A stretch of DNA of 64,000 bases from Phaeotremella fagi (GCA_001599715.1 BCHU01000004.1:992001-1056000), one strand, 5' to 3'; numbered from the stretch's first letter, positions 37,496 to 49,522 are shown. Notes: generated by a model from the letters alone, not told the origin. Made by a program: numbers and translations.

Positions 37496-38858
37496 ATGGC
37501 ACCAACATACAAAGCCTGGGCAAACGGACCCGCCGTTCCATTGACTACACCATTCAAAGCGGATGAAAGTGTAGACTACGACAATCTTACCAAACAAGTC
37601 GTTCGTCTTGCCAAAGCTAAGGTCGGAATCGTATTACTTGGTACCAACGGAGAGGGTAAGTAGCGACTTTGTCCTGACACTGTTCACCGCATTCCAGAGC
37701 TAACAGATGTTCAGCCTCCCATCTTTCTCCCGAGGAGAGAAAATTGATCGTCTCTAAATCAAGACAAGCTCTTATCGACGCTGGTCTCGGTGATGAGCCA
37801 CTTCTTGTTGGTACTGGAGGTAAGCTTGTTCATTGTTTGTTTCAGAATTGAATTGACCATCTCCAGGTGGATCCGCTCAAACCACCATTCAAATCGCCAA
37901 GGAAGCTAAGGAAGCTGGAGCCACTCATTCCATCGTCATTTGCCCTGGTATGTGATTATTGTCTCCAACAGGATACCTTACTTACTCGATTTAGGTTACT
38001 TCGCTTTCGCTATGGGACGTGACAGATCTGCAATCCTTGGTTTCTTCAAGAAAGTCATGGACGAATCTGCTCTTCCAGTCATGATATACAACTTCCCGTG
38101 AGTATGACCATACAAAATGCCCTATAAAATGCTGATATAAGGAAATCAGAGGTGCTGCTGCTGGTATCGATCTTACCTCCGATGAACTTGTTGAACTTTC
38201 AAACCACCCCAACTGTTTCGGTGCCAAACTCACATGTGCCATGATCGGTAAAGGTCAAAGATTGGCCATCCACACCCAATCTCAACAATACATCTCTTCC
38301 CATTCCAGCTACCTCAACTCAGTCACTGAAACTGGTCAATTCCAAGTTCTTCCAGGTTTCTCTGAATCGTACGTGTATTCAATCCAGATTTGCCATCAAT
38401 TTATACTCACTCAACCCATAGTCTCGTTCCAGCTCTCGTCGCTCGTCACACTGGTTGTATCACTGGTACTGGTAACGTTTTCCCTAAGACAATGAGAAAA
38501 CTTTACGACACTGCTATCAAAGGTCTCAAAGGTGATTCACAAGCAATGATTGAGGCTATGGAGATCCAAGACAGAGGTCAGTCATTTCTTATCAATTTTT
38601 TGAATTACTATTGACTCTCAATAGTTGCCAGATCTGATTTCATCATCGTCAAAGCTGGTATCCAGGGAACTGTGAGTCAAATTGAGCAAACACATAGAAA
38701 GTTATACTGACTCAAATTAGAAACACGCTCTCGACTTCTTCGTCCAACCTGGTCTTGGTGGTATTGCAAGATCACCTCTCGGTCCTGTAACAGATGCCGT
38801 TAAGAAGATGGTCGAAGAAGAGCTCAAGGGTGATTGGGAATACGAGTCATCTCTTTAA
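37496..38858 (+). CDS. Dihydrodipicolinate synthase/N-acetylneuraminate lyase family aldolase
   Basis: Class I (Schiff-base) aldolase of the DapA superfamily; fungal members include 2-keto-3-deoxy-sugar-acid and 4-hydroxy-2-oxoglutarate aldolases, and fungi make lysine without DapA, so a catabolic role is more likely. ATG 37496 (MAPTYKAWANGPAVPLTTPF). Motifs: GIVLLGTNGEASHLSPEER (substrate-binding G-T-N-G-E), PLLVGTGG, the catalytic Tyr in VMIYNFPG and the Schiff-base Lys in GAKLTCA. The C-terminus contains HALDFFVQPGLGGIARSPLG and stops at TAA 38856-38858. About seven short introns, one between GTNGE and ASHLS. Its substrate cannot be read from sequence. Confidence 0.88.
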
Positions 38859-39126
38859 GTCCCAGACGGTCTTTCTCCTTTCTCGTTTACGGATTTTGAA
38901 GACTTGTATTTGTGGATGCAGGATACTGTGGTAACTCTTACCGTTTCTTTGATCATTTTGCTCGGGACACCAGCAAGTACTGAAAGAGACACGAAAGCAA
39001 TCGGTGCTGGCTTCATGTTAGAGCATATCTGGGGCACATGAAACACTACATTTGAAGAGCTCAACAAACGTCACTAAACCGCTCCAATCCTCATCCTCAA
39101 CCTTCCCTTCATCCTGTGTCTGGTAC

Positions 39127-39633
39127 TCAATCAGCTTTGGATGAAGACTCCCCGACCTGATCTTTACTGCTGTCTTTGATACTGATACGCCATCTTCCCC
39201 TACATGGATATGTTCCCCTATATTCTCCACTACCTAAATTTTGAATCTCAAAGAATCTCGAAGCTCTAACATGATCTGTGGCAGTCGGATCGAAATCGAT
39301 ACTAAAGTTCGAAGGCTCTTGAGAATTTTCAAGAGTCGAATGGAAATGAACCTCGCTTTCACCGGACCCTTTCTTGATCTCACATAGATATCTGAAGAAC
39401 TGTAAATTCAACATCGAATTCATTGGTCGGCCGCCTATGTCGGATTCTACCGAATGCGGCTCGACACTCTCTCCAGCTTCTTTGATGATGTTTTTAGTTT
39501 GATCAGACGCACCGTCAGCGAGCGTACAACCATAGTGGATGCGGGATTTGAAATTCATATCCAAGGTGAGGGTCACCTCCGGACCAACGCGGTGGACTGA
39601 TTGGTTTGATTTGTAAGACTTTGAGAATACCAT
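39127..39633 (-). CDS. Small hypothetical protein
   Basis: Intronless frame of 168 residues from ATG 39633 (MVFSKSYKSNQSVHRVGPEV) to 39127. It contains IHYGCTLADGASDQTKN, YLCEIKKGSGESEVHFH and FSIDFDPTATDHVRAS. No family recognised. An alternative frame overlaps its 3' end (39018-39230) and could be reached by a short intron, so the C-terminus is uncertain. Its upstream region carries a tandem stem-loop repeat. Confidence 0.45.
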   Translation of the reverse strand: MVFSKSYKSNQSVHRVGPEVTLTLDMNFKSRIHYGCTLADGASDQTKNIIKEAGESVEPHSVESDIGGRPMNSMLNLQFFRYLCEIKKGSGESEVHFHSTLENSQEPSNFSIDFDPTATDHVRASRFFEIQNLGSGEYRGTYPCRGRWRISIKDSSKDQVGESSSKAD

Positions 39634-39964
39634 TTTTGAAAAATAAATTGAGGTGGCAAATAGCTCGATTGTTAAAAGAAAATGAAAACCTCTGTTTCTG
39701 GGAAAGTGACTTCTTAAATCAACCTGATGTGACAAAAGCAAATGGAAGACAAGAGAAGAATGACAGGTAGTGAACAAAACATGAACATTACTATAGAGTA
39801 ATATCCCGACGGGAAAATGCTTCGTCAATCAGAAGCATAGGCGAATAATATCCCGAAGAGAAAATGCTTCGTCAAAGAGAAGCATACTGTAGGTATTGCA
39901 CGATTACATCATCTCACAAAAGAACTAAATCCCTAACCACCCCCTATCAAAAAACACGACAAAA
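39634..39964. other. Intergenic region upstream of the 39127-39633 gene
   Basis: 331 bp, AT-rich. It contains the tandem hairpin repeat at 39800-39887. No gene supported. Confidence 0.5.
39800..39887. repeat. Two tandem copies of a 41-bp stem-loop-forming element
   Basis: Copies at about 39800-39840 and 39847-39887 (period 47 bp) share AATATCCCGA and an identical hairpin: ATGCTTC, an 8-nt loop starting GTCAA, then GAAGCAT. Stems are 39817-39823/39832-39838 and 39864-39870/39879-39885. The copies differ mainly at the loop end and one flank position. Confidence 0.85.
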
Positions 39965-41404
39965 CTACCTATTCTCACCACCACTCTCCCACCAAGCACC
40001 ACCACGTACGACTTCAGCTCTAGGCGGTCTAGCTTGAACCCATCTAGGACCTTGCGCTTTCTTCCTTAACGAATGATTATCACCCTCGACTAACCAAGGA
40101 ACACCATGGGTTCTCATTGCCGGACCTTCTCTCAATAATTTCGGACTTGGTGCAGGAGCTGTTGGTCTGGCGTAACCGATTGGCATGTACGTGTTATTCT
40201 CATGTTTTATCATATCACGTTCTTTCGTTTCAAGGTTAGTTCTGTTGGATGTGGCACTGGATTGCGGTATGGGTTGGTTTGGTATAGGTTGGGAATCTTG
40301 ACTAGGTGGTAGTAATGGATGAAGACTATATCTATCGTATTCTTCGGGGAAGTAGCCTGACAATCCTTGATTCGTTGAGACAGAAGGAGATACCATAGGT
40401 TCTCGACCAAAAGTTCCAGCAGGCAAAGTTGACGATGGAGCGGTATTCCTCCTGTAATAACCAGGTCGATCATTGGTGTTCAACTCCGTCAATTCATCTT
40501 TTAACACGGTTAGATCCATCAAGCTAGAACCAATTTTAGGGAGTCCAACACCGATGGACGCAGCAATATCTTCTGGTAGGTGGGTCAACTGGACCCCCGA
40601 TTGTTGACTAAAGGAAGGTGACGGAGAGTTTCTAACGCTTTCGACTTCTTTCGTTGAGGTTTCAGAAAACTTTGAAGAAGTTGGAAAGCAGGTGTGTCTC
40701 CTTGAAACGTTCGGGCGTTCATTCAGATAACGGCTATCGACGTCTCTTGTTTCCGATTTCTTCCTATTCTCGATAAGTTCTTCCGATAAAGTTTCCAACC
40801 GAAGTGGTCGATATGGCGATTTAGGGTAAACGGCCAACCGATATCGTCCTTGATCACCAAGTGGAAGTGGATATTCATTGAGAGTTGAACGTCTTCTGAA
40901 AGATGGATGACTTTCGTTACGTTTTCTCGTGTGTGCTGATTTAGGGATCGATGGTTGAGGTAACGATTCAGATTTAGTTCTTTTCGGTTGAGGTATCCCC
41001 GGTCGATTTGATGGATGTAAACTGAATTCAGTTTCAGGAGATTTGGGAGCTCCAGAATGATGTTCCCATAAATCTACTGGATTTATTTGAGTCGTTGATT
41101 CGGGTATGAACGGATTTAACATGGTTGATGGTTGATGCGATGGGGAGAAAGACGAAGTTTGAACTGGAGAAGCGATTGATTTGTGACTATCGTAGAAATG
41201 GGATCTGCTTGATGGATGCCGCTTAGATCCGTACCAACCAGGTGAACTCAACGGGGATTCAGGTGAGGTTCGCTGATTTGGATTGGAAGCAGTCGAGATA
41301 GAGAGTTGACGATGTAGACGACCATCTTGTTCGGGTAACCAACTCCCACCTCTTGAGAGTGTGGGAATGATTCCTGACATGTAAGCATCAGCGTCGATGG
41401 GCAT
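39965..41404 (-). CDS. Intronless disordered Ser/Pro-rich protein with basic phosphosite motifs
   Basis: 479 residues, no intron, from ATG 41404 to 39965; unusual in an intron-dense region. No domain recognised. Composition is Ser/Pro/Arg/Thr-rich throughout with repeated basic-directed sites (FRRRSTLNE, SRRHTCFPT, YYRRNTAPSS). A stretch predicted to be ordered, LPEDIAASIGVGLPKIGSSL with MDLTVLKDELTELN, lies at about residues 270-310. The last 50 residues are Arg/Trp-rich (GPRWVQARPPRAEVVRGG) and look conserved. Possibly a signalling substrate or scaffold; this is inference only. Confidence 0.7.
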   Translation of the reverse strand: MPIDADAYMSGIIPTLSRGGSWLPEQDGRLHRQLSISTASNPNQRTSPESPLSSPGWYGSKRHPSSRSHFYDSHKSIASPVQTSSFSPSHQPSTMLNPFIPESTTQINPVDLWEHHSGAPKSPETEFSLHPSNRPGIPQPKRTKSESLPQPSIPKSAHTRKRNESHPSFRRRSTLNEYPLPLGDQGRYRLAVYPKSPYRPLRLETLSEELIENRKKSETRDVDSRYLNERPNVSRRHTCFPTSSKFSETSTKEVESVRNSPSPSFSQQSGVQLTHLPEDIAASIGVGLPKIGSSLMDLTVLKDELTELNTNDRPGYYRRNTAPSSTLPAGTFGREPMVSPSVSTNQGLSGYFPEEYDRYSLHPLLPPSQDSQPIPNQPIPQSSATSNRTNLETKERDMIKHENNTYMPIGYARPTAPAPSPKLLREGPAMRTHGVPWLVEGDNHSLRKKAQGPRWVQARPPRAEVVRGGAWWESGGENR

Positions 41405-41918
41405 TTATGTTGGTGGCAATGGTCTGTCAACTCTTGTCAGTGGTGTTTTTGACTTGAGGAAAGATACACCCACTTGATAGCGGCAATAGACGGTTTGAAT
41501 CCTTTGATCTCAAAATTAAAAATCTCAACAGTTGGATTGAGAACAATTTTCGAATTGATTGAAGAGAGGTATTGTTGGAATTTGAATTGTGATTGGTGGA
41601 AAATCTTGAAAGTTGAGGTAGTGGATAATTAAGTCCCTGTCAGTATTGGAGCTGTGTCCTATCTCCAGAGATAAGGATTTGGAGGAGGATAAAGGAGTTA
41701 GATAAGACGTCATCTCCGTTAATTATGGTGTTTAAAGGAAAGAGTTTGATATTATTCCGATGATAAGAAACCAAGTGCCACTTGTGTTTGCAATGACACA
41801 TTTTGTTACGTATGGACACAGAGTCAAAAATGAAAACAATGCATATGCTATAACAACCAATTCCCCTATACTCGAACCCGAATCCAATTAATTACATTCC
41901 TCAACAAATCAAGACCAA
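41405..41918. other. Intergenic region upstream of the disordered-protein gene
   Basis: 514 bp. It holds a perfect inverted repeat CAAGTG-C-CACTTG (41772-41784) containing GTGCCAC. No gene supported. Confidence 0.55.
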
Positions 41919-44900
41919 TCAAGCAACACAAGAGTCATCCCAGAAAGTTTTCCCACTCTTGGTGGGTTTAACGTAACCAGCTCTTATCGTCCAATCACCG
42001 AATCTTTCACCCTCGTTCCTTTCTAACGCATATCTCTTGATCATTGGTTTCAAGATTGCAAGGATTTCAGGTTCAGTGACAGATTCTTTGAATGGTTTGT
42101 TTAATCTTTGACCGTGGAAACCACCTCCCAACATCATCTAGAATTTATCATCAGCTTGACGCTCGCTGGCATGCAGGGAGCTGACTTACCATATAACTTC
42201 CAGGTGCTTTTCCAACGAAAGCAACTTCAGCAGCCCAAGGTCTTGCACAACCATTAGGACAACCGGTCATTCTCATGACGATAGCGTCATTTCTTAATCC
42301 AGCTTCTTCCATGATTTGTTCAACTTTATCGATGAGGACTGGTAGATATCTCTCAGATTCAGCCATAGCCAATCCACAAGTTGGGAAAGCTACACAAGCA
42401 GATGAAGACAATCTCAAACCAGAATGTGAAACGTTATCTAATCCCCATTTTGCCAATAACTTCTTGATGGAAGGTAAATCTTCAGTGGCGACGTCTGACA
42501 AGATACAATGTTGGTTGGCTGTTAATCTGAAATCTCCTTTGTGTACTTTAGCGACTTCTCTCAAACCAGTCTTGAATTGATGGGTGGCTGTGTCTTCGAC
42601 TCTACCGTTTTCGATGAACATGGTGAAATGCCATTTACCGTTGGCACCTTGTTGCCAACCGTAGTTGTCCAAGTTGGCGTCGAAAGTGTATGGTCTGGCA
42701 GGAGCCAATTTCTTGCCCATACGCTTCTCAACTTCGGCGACGAAGTTTTCTAGACCCATTCGATCGATGGTGTACTTTAGACGCTAAACTCGAAGTCAGT
42801 TCACTGTTCCCAAGACCATAAAGACGGAACTTACAGCGTTCTTACGGTCTGTTCTGTTACCGTTATCTCTTTGGACCAACATGATCTTCTCGGCGACTAA
42901 ACAACCATCTTCTGGAGTAACGAAACCGATGACATCACCCAATCGGGGATAAGTCTTCTTGTTGGAATGAGTAACACCCATACCACCACCGATAGTGACG
43001 TTGTATCCAACGACATTCTCGCCTTCGACGATAGCAATGAAACCAACATCGTTAGTGAAGACATCAACAGCGTTATCCGGTGGGACAGCAACTGCGATCT
43101 TGAATTTACGGGGCAAGTAGACCGGTCCGTAAAGGGGTTCGAAATCTTGAACTGCGTCTCCTCCGACCTTCTTTTTATCCAACCAGATTTCGTGATAGGC
43201 TGAGGTAGAAGGTAAAAGATGTTCAGAGATGGCGATGGAGAATTTGTAAACTTGTTCATGAACCTTGGAAACTGATGGGTTCACGGAACATTGAACATTA
43301 CGGTCTAAGACGGTTTAGCCAGTTTTCAAAGACGCCGTTCAAACATTTACTCACTGACATCACCACAAGCGGCAATAGTATCCAAAAGACATTTGTTGAT
43401 ATCTTGCATAGCAGGTTTAAGATGTTTCTTGATGATACCATGGAATTGGAAAGTTTGACGAGTGGTCAATTTGAAGGTACCGTTTCCGTGTTCATCAGAA
43501 ATCTGGTCAATGGCAAGCCATTGTTTGGGTGTACAAACACCACCTGGCATTCTACAACGGATCATGAATGAATAAGCTGGTTCGAGACCTTGAGCTTTGA
43601 GTGATTCACGGATATCACGATCATCCTACAACATGATCAGCATCGTACTCGCAAGACCCTTGTATGACTTACCTGCATGTATGTACCGTGGAACTTGGTA
43701 AGTTGAGCATCACTGGCACCAATAGCACCGGTTGTCTTGTCTTCAAGACCCTCCAAGATCGTACCTCTCAAATAGTCAGAAGCGATCTTGATATGTTCAT
43801 TGGCAACAGTTTCTTCTTGAGCCTCAATAACTTCAACAGAGTCAACACCAAGAGCTCTCCATAATCCAGCTTCGAATGGTTTGTATCCAGTTTGGTATCC
43901 ATCTGGATCAGAATCATCACCCAGACCAAGGGGTGCGAGCTCGGTGAGACCAATTGAAAGAAGTTTGGGGAAAAGATCTTTAGCTGGTTTGTTGTAGTAT
44001 ATGTAATCCTCTTTTCTGGGCCAGCTACGTAGTGTCAGCGTCAAACTATCAGAACCGATACAACACTTACTAGTTGGAATCACCCATACCGAAAACAGCG
44101 ATCTTGGTTTCAGCAAGCTTGGTCTTAGCAGTCTCAACATCAACTTTTTGTAAAGCTTTCCAGAATTCTCTACCGTTCTGAGGAGCTTCACCCTGACCAG
44201 CGGTAGAAGTGATGATGAGTACGTTTTCTTCACCTTCAAGACCACCGACGATATCAGAGGCTAACTCATCGAGAACTTTGATGGTAGCAGCGACACCGCG
44301 CATCTTAGCTCTTCCAACAAATCGTTTAGCGACTTTCTCGGCGTTACCACCGTCTGAAGCGTAAAGTACGCTGAGAGAAGGTCCGTCGAGAGAGTTGACC
44401 AAAGCATCGTAAGCCTTTCTGGCTTTTTCTTTTCGTGCGGTAACGAGATCGGTACCAGCAGATGAAGTAATGACAGGAGCGATCGATGGTTGAGCTAAAG
44501 TAAGTTGTGATAGATGGGATTGACGGTCTAAGAAATCTTCAAGAGCAGCTTTGATCGTCGGTGAATCAAGAGTAAATCTTTGATCATCACTGGCGGCAGC
44601 TGGGTTCCATCTGAACATAGGCCACCAACCACCTGAGACAGCTCTCTTGGTTTCACGGAGACGTTCCAAAGGACCAGCTTTCTCTTCGATTCCAGAAACT
44701 GAACCAACGACTTTACCGTCCTCTTTCTCACCCCATGGGAGGTAGGCGAGAACGAGACCTGGACCGGAGTATGCTTCAGCCTCACGCATGGCGTTGATGA
44801 CACCAGCGTAATCAGCGTAGACAGCAACCGAAGCAACGTAGACATCGCCCATGTTGAGAGCGTATAGAGCCAAATCCTTCTTTCGCTCCTTTCTTGATTT

Positions 44901-46295
44901 CTCAGCGAATGGTGAGAAGGGGGATGGAGCGGTTTCATAGACCAAAAGGTTGATGTCAAGACCAGAAGCGAGAGCATGGTGAAGACCGGATGAAGCAAGA
45001 TCGTAAGCCCAAGAGTTTGAGATGACGATCCAAAGGTTTCGTTTTTCCCACAAACCTTTTGACCCAAGAGCAAGAAGTTTCTTTTCTTCAGCGGATGATC
45101 CTGCACCGATGGCAGCTTCGACAGCTTTACCCTTGGCACCGGCTTCCTTCTCGTTTCTAACCAGTAACCAAGCTCCCAATGCTTCGTGCACGGCTTCGGA
45201 GGTTGATGACAATTTCAAGACTGACTTGGCAAGATCGACAAGTTCTTCACGTTCTCTTCGGATACCTACAGCTTTTCCGAAAGCGTACAATGGGGATGTC
45301 GACTCTGAGGCGGCAAGTGTTGAAGGGTCGTTGAGGATATCAAGAGGTGAAGGGGAGGTTGTCAAGAGGTCGGTGTACGTTGATTCAGGTGTTGGAACGA
45401 CGACTGACGAGGATGGGATAGCGGGTTGAACTGATGGAGTACCGATACGATAGATGGGTGATGATGAACCTAAAGCGGTTGCCAATTCAGATTGAAGAGA
45501 CGTTGTAGATCCAACCAAGATTGACTTGACTACAACGTTTAACCCATCTAAAGCATCAACAACAGCTGCCCATGCCTTTCCGTATTTTCCGGATCCAGCT
45601 TCAACAACAACAACTTCTTGAACTGATTCTACTGCGTGACGTAACTTGTCTCTAGGTAATGGTGAGATGAGTGATAGATCGAGAGTGTTTTCTGTGTCAA
45701 TAGATGCTGGGAGGAGGTTGACTACCAATCGACTAGATGACGATGCATGAAGGGTGAATGGACGTTGAGCACGACGAGCAAGTTTGAGGAGTGAGAGTGA
45801 GGTGGCATCGTAAGCCTTGAGTAGGGATTCGTCCACAGTTTCAACATATGCATCACCGTTGGAATGACCGTTGGCTGGGTTAGGTGAGCCAAGCTCTCCA
45901 TCTAACCACGTTTGAACGTTACTGATTTCATCGACTTTACCGGTTAAAGCTTCGTTGGCGATAAAATGGAAAACGACAGCTGATTTATCACCAGCTAATC
46001 GTAAACCAATGACTGCGTGATCGTAAGCTTCCTGAGTCGATCGTGAAACGATGACAACAGAATTTTCTACCCTTGGAACTGAAAGATCGCCATCGAGGCC
46101 AATGACATGGATGACAGCTTTGGAAAGGGTTGAAGGTAGCGATGGAAGGAAGGTTGGGGAAGTGAATAGAGTTACTGTAGATGAAGAGCTGGGAAGAGGT
46201 AGGTACGGGTTTAATAGTGTTGAAGAAGGGGTAGCTGATGTGGGATGATGGTAAGCTGGAGAAGGGAGTGAAGAAAGAGCGGCTAGGAGAGACAT
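41919..46295 (-). CDS. MET5: Sulfite reductase [NADPH] hemoprotein beta subunit Met5
   Basis: Catalyses the six-electron reduction of sulfite to sulfide in sulfate assimilation, in complex with the flavoprotein Met10. ATG 46295. The N-terminal 640 residues form the pyruvate-flavodoxin-oxidoreductase-like region, then a flavodoxin-like domain ([48 protein letters not shown]), then the hemoprotein part with [40 protein letters not shown] and [12 protein letters not shown]. The siroheme/4Fe-4S cysteines are in [18 protein letters not shown] and [16 protein letters not shown]. It ends TFWDDSCVA at 41919-41921. About 1,390 residues, near yeast Met5 size, with five or six introns near the 3' half and a long uninterrupted first exon. 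Confidence 0.95.
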
Positions 46296-46600
46296 GATCG
46301 GTGAAAGAGAGATCGGTTACTTTTGGTTACAAGGAGAATAGAGTGTTAACCAGAGGTAAAAGGTGGTTTGAAGAGAGATTAAAGAAGAAAGAATCGTTGA
46401 TGTCGATGTAGTTTTGTTTTCTCCTCTCTTGACGACTTTTACGGTTAACTTGAACTTTTTTAAACGAATAAATCTCGATGTTTCCGAATTCTCAAAGCAA
46501 ATCATTATCACGCAATTGGCTGATTATTCCCAAAATATTGAAGTCTTTATTTCATCCCTACATTTAATATCAACTGGTGCCCCATTCCCCCACCCTGCCT
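46296..46600. other. Intergenic region upstream of MET5
   Basis: 305 bp holding the MET5 promoter and 5'UTR. No gene and no obvious sulfur-regulator site recognised. Confidence 0.5.
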
Positions 46601-47104
46601 TCACTCTTCCATAGCTTCAGGCTCATCATATCGAATTCGCATCTTTTCCATCGCCGAGTAAAACAATTCACTTCTCAGTCTGTTAGCGGCCTCTTCTAAC
46701 TCACTCTCACATTGGATAGTGCTACCCGTGGTAGGAAAGTACACTATTCTCTTAGTGACCAACTCATTCCTTGCCCTTCTTTTGATTTCTTCTAAAGCAG
46801 ATTCGTCCTCCCACATGTATGCCCAGAAATTACATCTCTCAACGTCCGCCGTCAAACTACGTAAAGTGTAGGTGGAACCTCTGTTGTACAGATTCATCTG
46901 TGCAGTACGAAGGGTTTCCCTCATAGACGAGATCGTTCTTTGAGCCGCTCTTTGAGATTTGACCGAATCACTCAATCCTTGCTCCAGAGTGAGTATCCTG
47001 TCGTGAATTTGGTCGCGCATATGCTGGAGCGCTTCCATATACTGTCTCAAAGAGATTTGGTTTCCCATTTCTACGTCCGCCTGATTGCTTGTATTGCCGG
47101 ACAT
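46601..47104 (-). CDS. Hypothetical intronless helical protein
   Basis: 167 residues from ATG 47104 (MSGNTSNQADVEMGNQISLR) to TGA 46601-46603. Predicted mostly helical: YMEALQHMRDQIHDRILTLE, SQRAAQRTISSMRETLRTAQ, ESALEEIKRRARNELVTKRI and LEEAANRLRSELFYSAMEKM. It is acidic with two cysteines. No family recognised. Being single-exon with an orderly amphipathic pattern, it is probably a real gene, but nothing shows its role. Confidence 0.55.
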   Translation of the reverse strand: MSGNTSNQADVEMGNQISLRQYMEALQHMRDQIHDRILTLEQGLSDSVKSQRAAQRTISSMRETLRTAQMNLYNRGSTYTLRSLTADVERCNFWAYMWEDESALEEIKRRARNELVTKRIVYFPTTGSTIQCESELEEAANRLRSELFYSAMEKMRIRYDEPEAMEE

Positions 47105-47426
47105 GGTGTAATGAGGTTTTTTGTTTGCGAGAACCGTGATAAAAATGGAAAGATCCAGAATGGATGTTGATTTTATTTAACGATAGCCTTTGGGTAGTAA
47201 AGCAAAGACCTAGTAGAATCCTTCCTTTCATCATCAAGTGGAGTGATAGAAGGCGGTCTACTTCAGATGGAAGACTTGGGATGGAAGATCATGTTCGGTA
47301 AATTGCACTCTGGCGCTCTAAATCTACATCATCATATAATCTAACTTTGCCAATCTCTAAACCACCAATGTCCATCTGCAGTATGTCCGTCAATCAACAC
47401 GAATTAATCACAAATTACTGTCCAAA
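47105..47426. other. Intergenic region between the helical protein and the aspartic protease
   Basis: 322 bp between same-strand genes. No feature recognised. Confidence 0.5.
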
Positions 47427-49522
47427 CTACTTCAATCCATATATGGTCACTTCTCCAGTTTCGGTGTTCACAGCGTGATAAACCTGGGCGTTGAATATCA
47501 ATATGAAGCTATGCTTTTCTGATTGATACTCACATTATGTAAGAAAACATCACCGGCGATCCACATATTTTGTGCTTCATCCCAATCAGAAACGCCATCT
47601 ATTTGGTCTGTGTACGAAAAGACTAACCTGCACGTGTGATCATTCCTAAACAAAAAGTCGGATTACTCGTATAATATGGTCCCCTGAGAAAGATGAAAGG
47701 ATCAGACACACCAAGATTGACAAGAAAAGCATTCTGAACTTACACTAAATCTCTATAATCAATCTCGAAAGAGACACCTCCAAAAGTCAGAGCCAAATTC
47801 GATTGATTAGCTGGAGGGGTACATGGTAACAAAGGATACTCTTGAGTTCCATTGTATCCGGTGTAATTCAACCCGTTTCCCAAAGCGAAGTAGATCTCTT
47901 GATATACCTAAGATCGATTTTAGTTTCGCTTCGTTGGTGTCATGCTGTACTTACACCGTCGGGTACTTGTAGGGCAGAGGTCCTATTGAAGAACTCAGCT
48001 GATGTTCTATAAGGGGTATTTACACTTACCCGGTATCAAGAATCATGCTATTGTTCTGAGTGCCTTCTATAGCTTGTCCACCAACTGTGATGGTATCCAA
48101 TGGAACCTCATAATATCCAGTGGCACCGCCAACAGTTTGTAAAGTAACTTGTTTTGAAGAATCAGCGTGTTCACTATTAGACGTGAGAGGATCCAATCAT
48201 CAGTATTGAATTTTCAGAATCATCAATACTGTACACACTTGACTGAAGAATCTCCAATAGTTATCTGGCCTACAATTGGAGTCAGTGCAAAACGAGAACA
48301 ACTTTTGGGGACTGGACTGACTTTCTGAAGGATCTGAATCCCTTGATAGGTAAAATCCTACCGTTGGAGTCTTGATGATTCCAGATTGGTAAAGAACATT
48401 CAGTGGAGTTGGTGATCCACCAATAGTAGAAGTCTAACACATCAGCATCAAATTAGATTTTCAAATCGATAAAAACATACATTAAGTCCAACACCCCATA
48501 TCCCACTGATCAAAGGCACCATCAACCAGTATCCCTCATTCAAAGGGAAAAACCTACCTCATCATAAAACCCAAACCACCAATCCCACTCGACAGCTGAT
48601 TAACAGCTAGCAGCTCATAATTCTCAATCGCGAATTCACCAATAAAGATAGAAGCATTGGTCAAACATCCTGCAACTGCCCCTGAACCTGGTTTCGTTTG
48701 TTAAGTGACCAAAATAAAAGATCGGGAAGCTACTAACCGTATTGTAGTTTGTACGCCGTACAAGAGGAATCTATGGTGATACCACTACTTGCCATCTTAC
48801 TCATTGAACAAGTAGGACAATTATCAGCAGCCACCCAAAACTGTGCGGATCTAACCATAAGTCGAATTTAATGGCTATCACTGAAAAACGTGCAAAACCA
48901 CTCACCCCGTGTCAACCTGTTTAAAGAAACGGTAAATCAATTGTTAGCATCGTATTGAGGAAAGTGAATAACTTACAACCACTGGAACAGTCAAATTATT
49001 GCCTCGACCAACCTGAACATCAATCGTGTAGAACACATCTCCACCACCTGCATTATATAACGAAAGGGATTCGATGGGTGGACCGGAAGCCGAAACGCCA
49101 GTATCCGTTGAATTCGGTGAACTTGCCGTGGTAGTCGAGTTGGAATCACTACCTGGCGTGGAAGCAGTTTGAGTGACAACACCACCGGTATCTGTTTGGT
49201 TGGCTTGTGTTGGAACTGGGGTCGTCGCTGTCCCATTTCCTGTCGCTGTGGTAGTTCCAGTAGAGTTGGTTGTTGAATTGTTATTCCCATCAATCAACGT
49301 CACCGTCCCATTCCAAACTCTTCTCACTACTTTCCCCTCGTATTTCGATCTACCCAAATTTCTTCTTGATAGGTTGATATCCACCCCGTTACTCTTTGTG
49401 ATACGTTGCAACAAAAGATTCGTCGAGTTGGATCGGTTTTTCGTTAAATTCAATGTTATCGCTGCGTCAGTTCTAGCAACAAAAGAACATAAATAGATGA
49501 CCCAAATTAGAGTAGACAACAT
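47427..49522 (-). CDS. Secreted pepsin-like aspartic protease (A1 family)
   Basis: Extracellular or cell-surface aspartic endopeptidase. ATG 49522 opens a signal peptide (MLSTLIWVIYLCSFVARTDA); a GTG further upstream is not used as start. The propeptide is Asn/Ser/Thr-rich with many N-glycosylation sequons (NNNSTTNSTG). The first active-site motif is DTGSAQFWVAADNC (about 48845), followed by a disulfide-prone CPTC; the second is ILDTGTS (about 48045). Between them are YGSG, IGGLGFM and GLNTSTIGGSPTPL. It ends YHAVNTETGEVTIYGLK at TAG 47427-47429. Around ten introns. There is no hydrophobic C-terminus, so a soluble secreted enzyme is likely. Divergent from an unknown gene. Confidence 0.88.

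Noticed and set aside
36898..37566. Small open frames upstream of and over the aldolase start
   Set aside because: They overlap the start of the aldolase or its leader and show no conserved features.
39018..39230. Independent ORF overlapping the small gene at 39127-39633
   Set aside because: It lacks its own promoter space and appears to be a different frame of the same locus; kept only as a C-terminal alternative.
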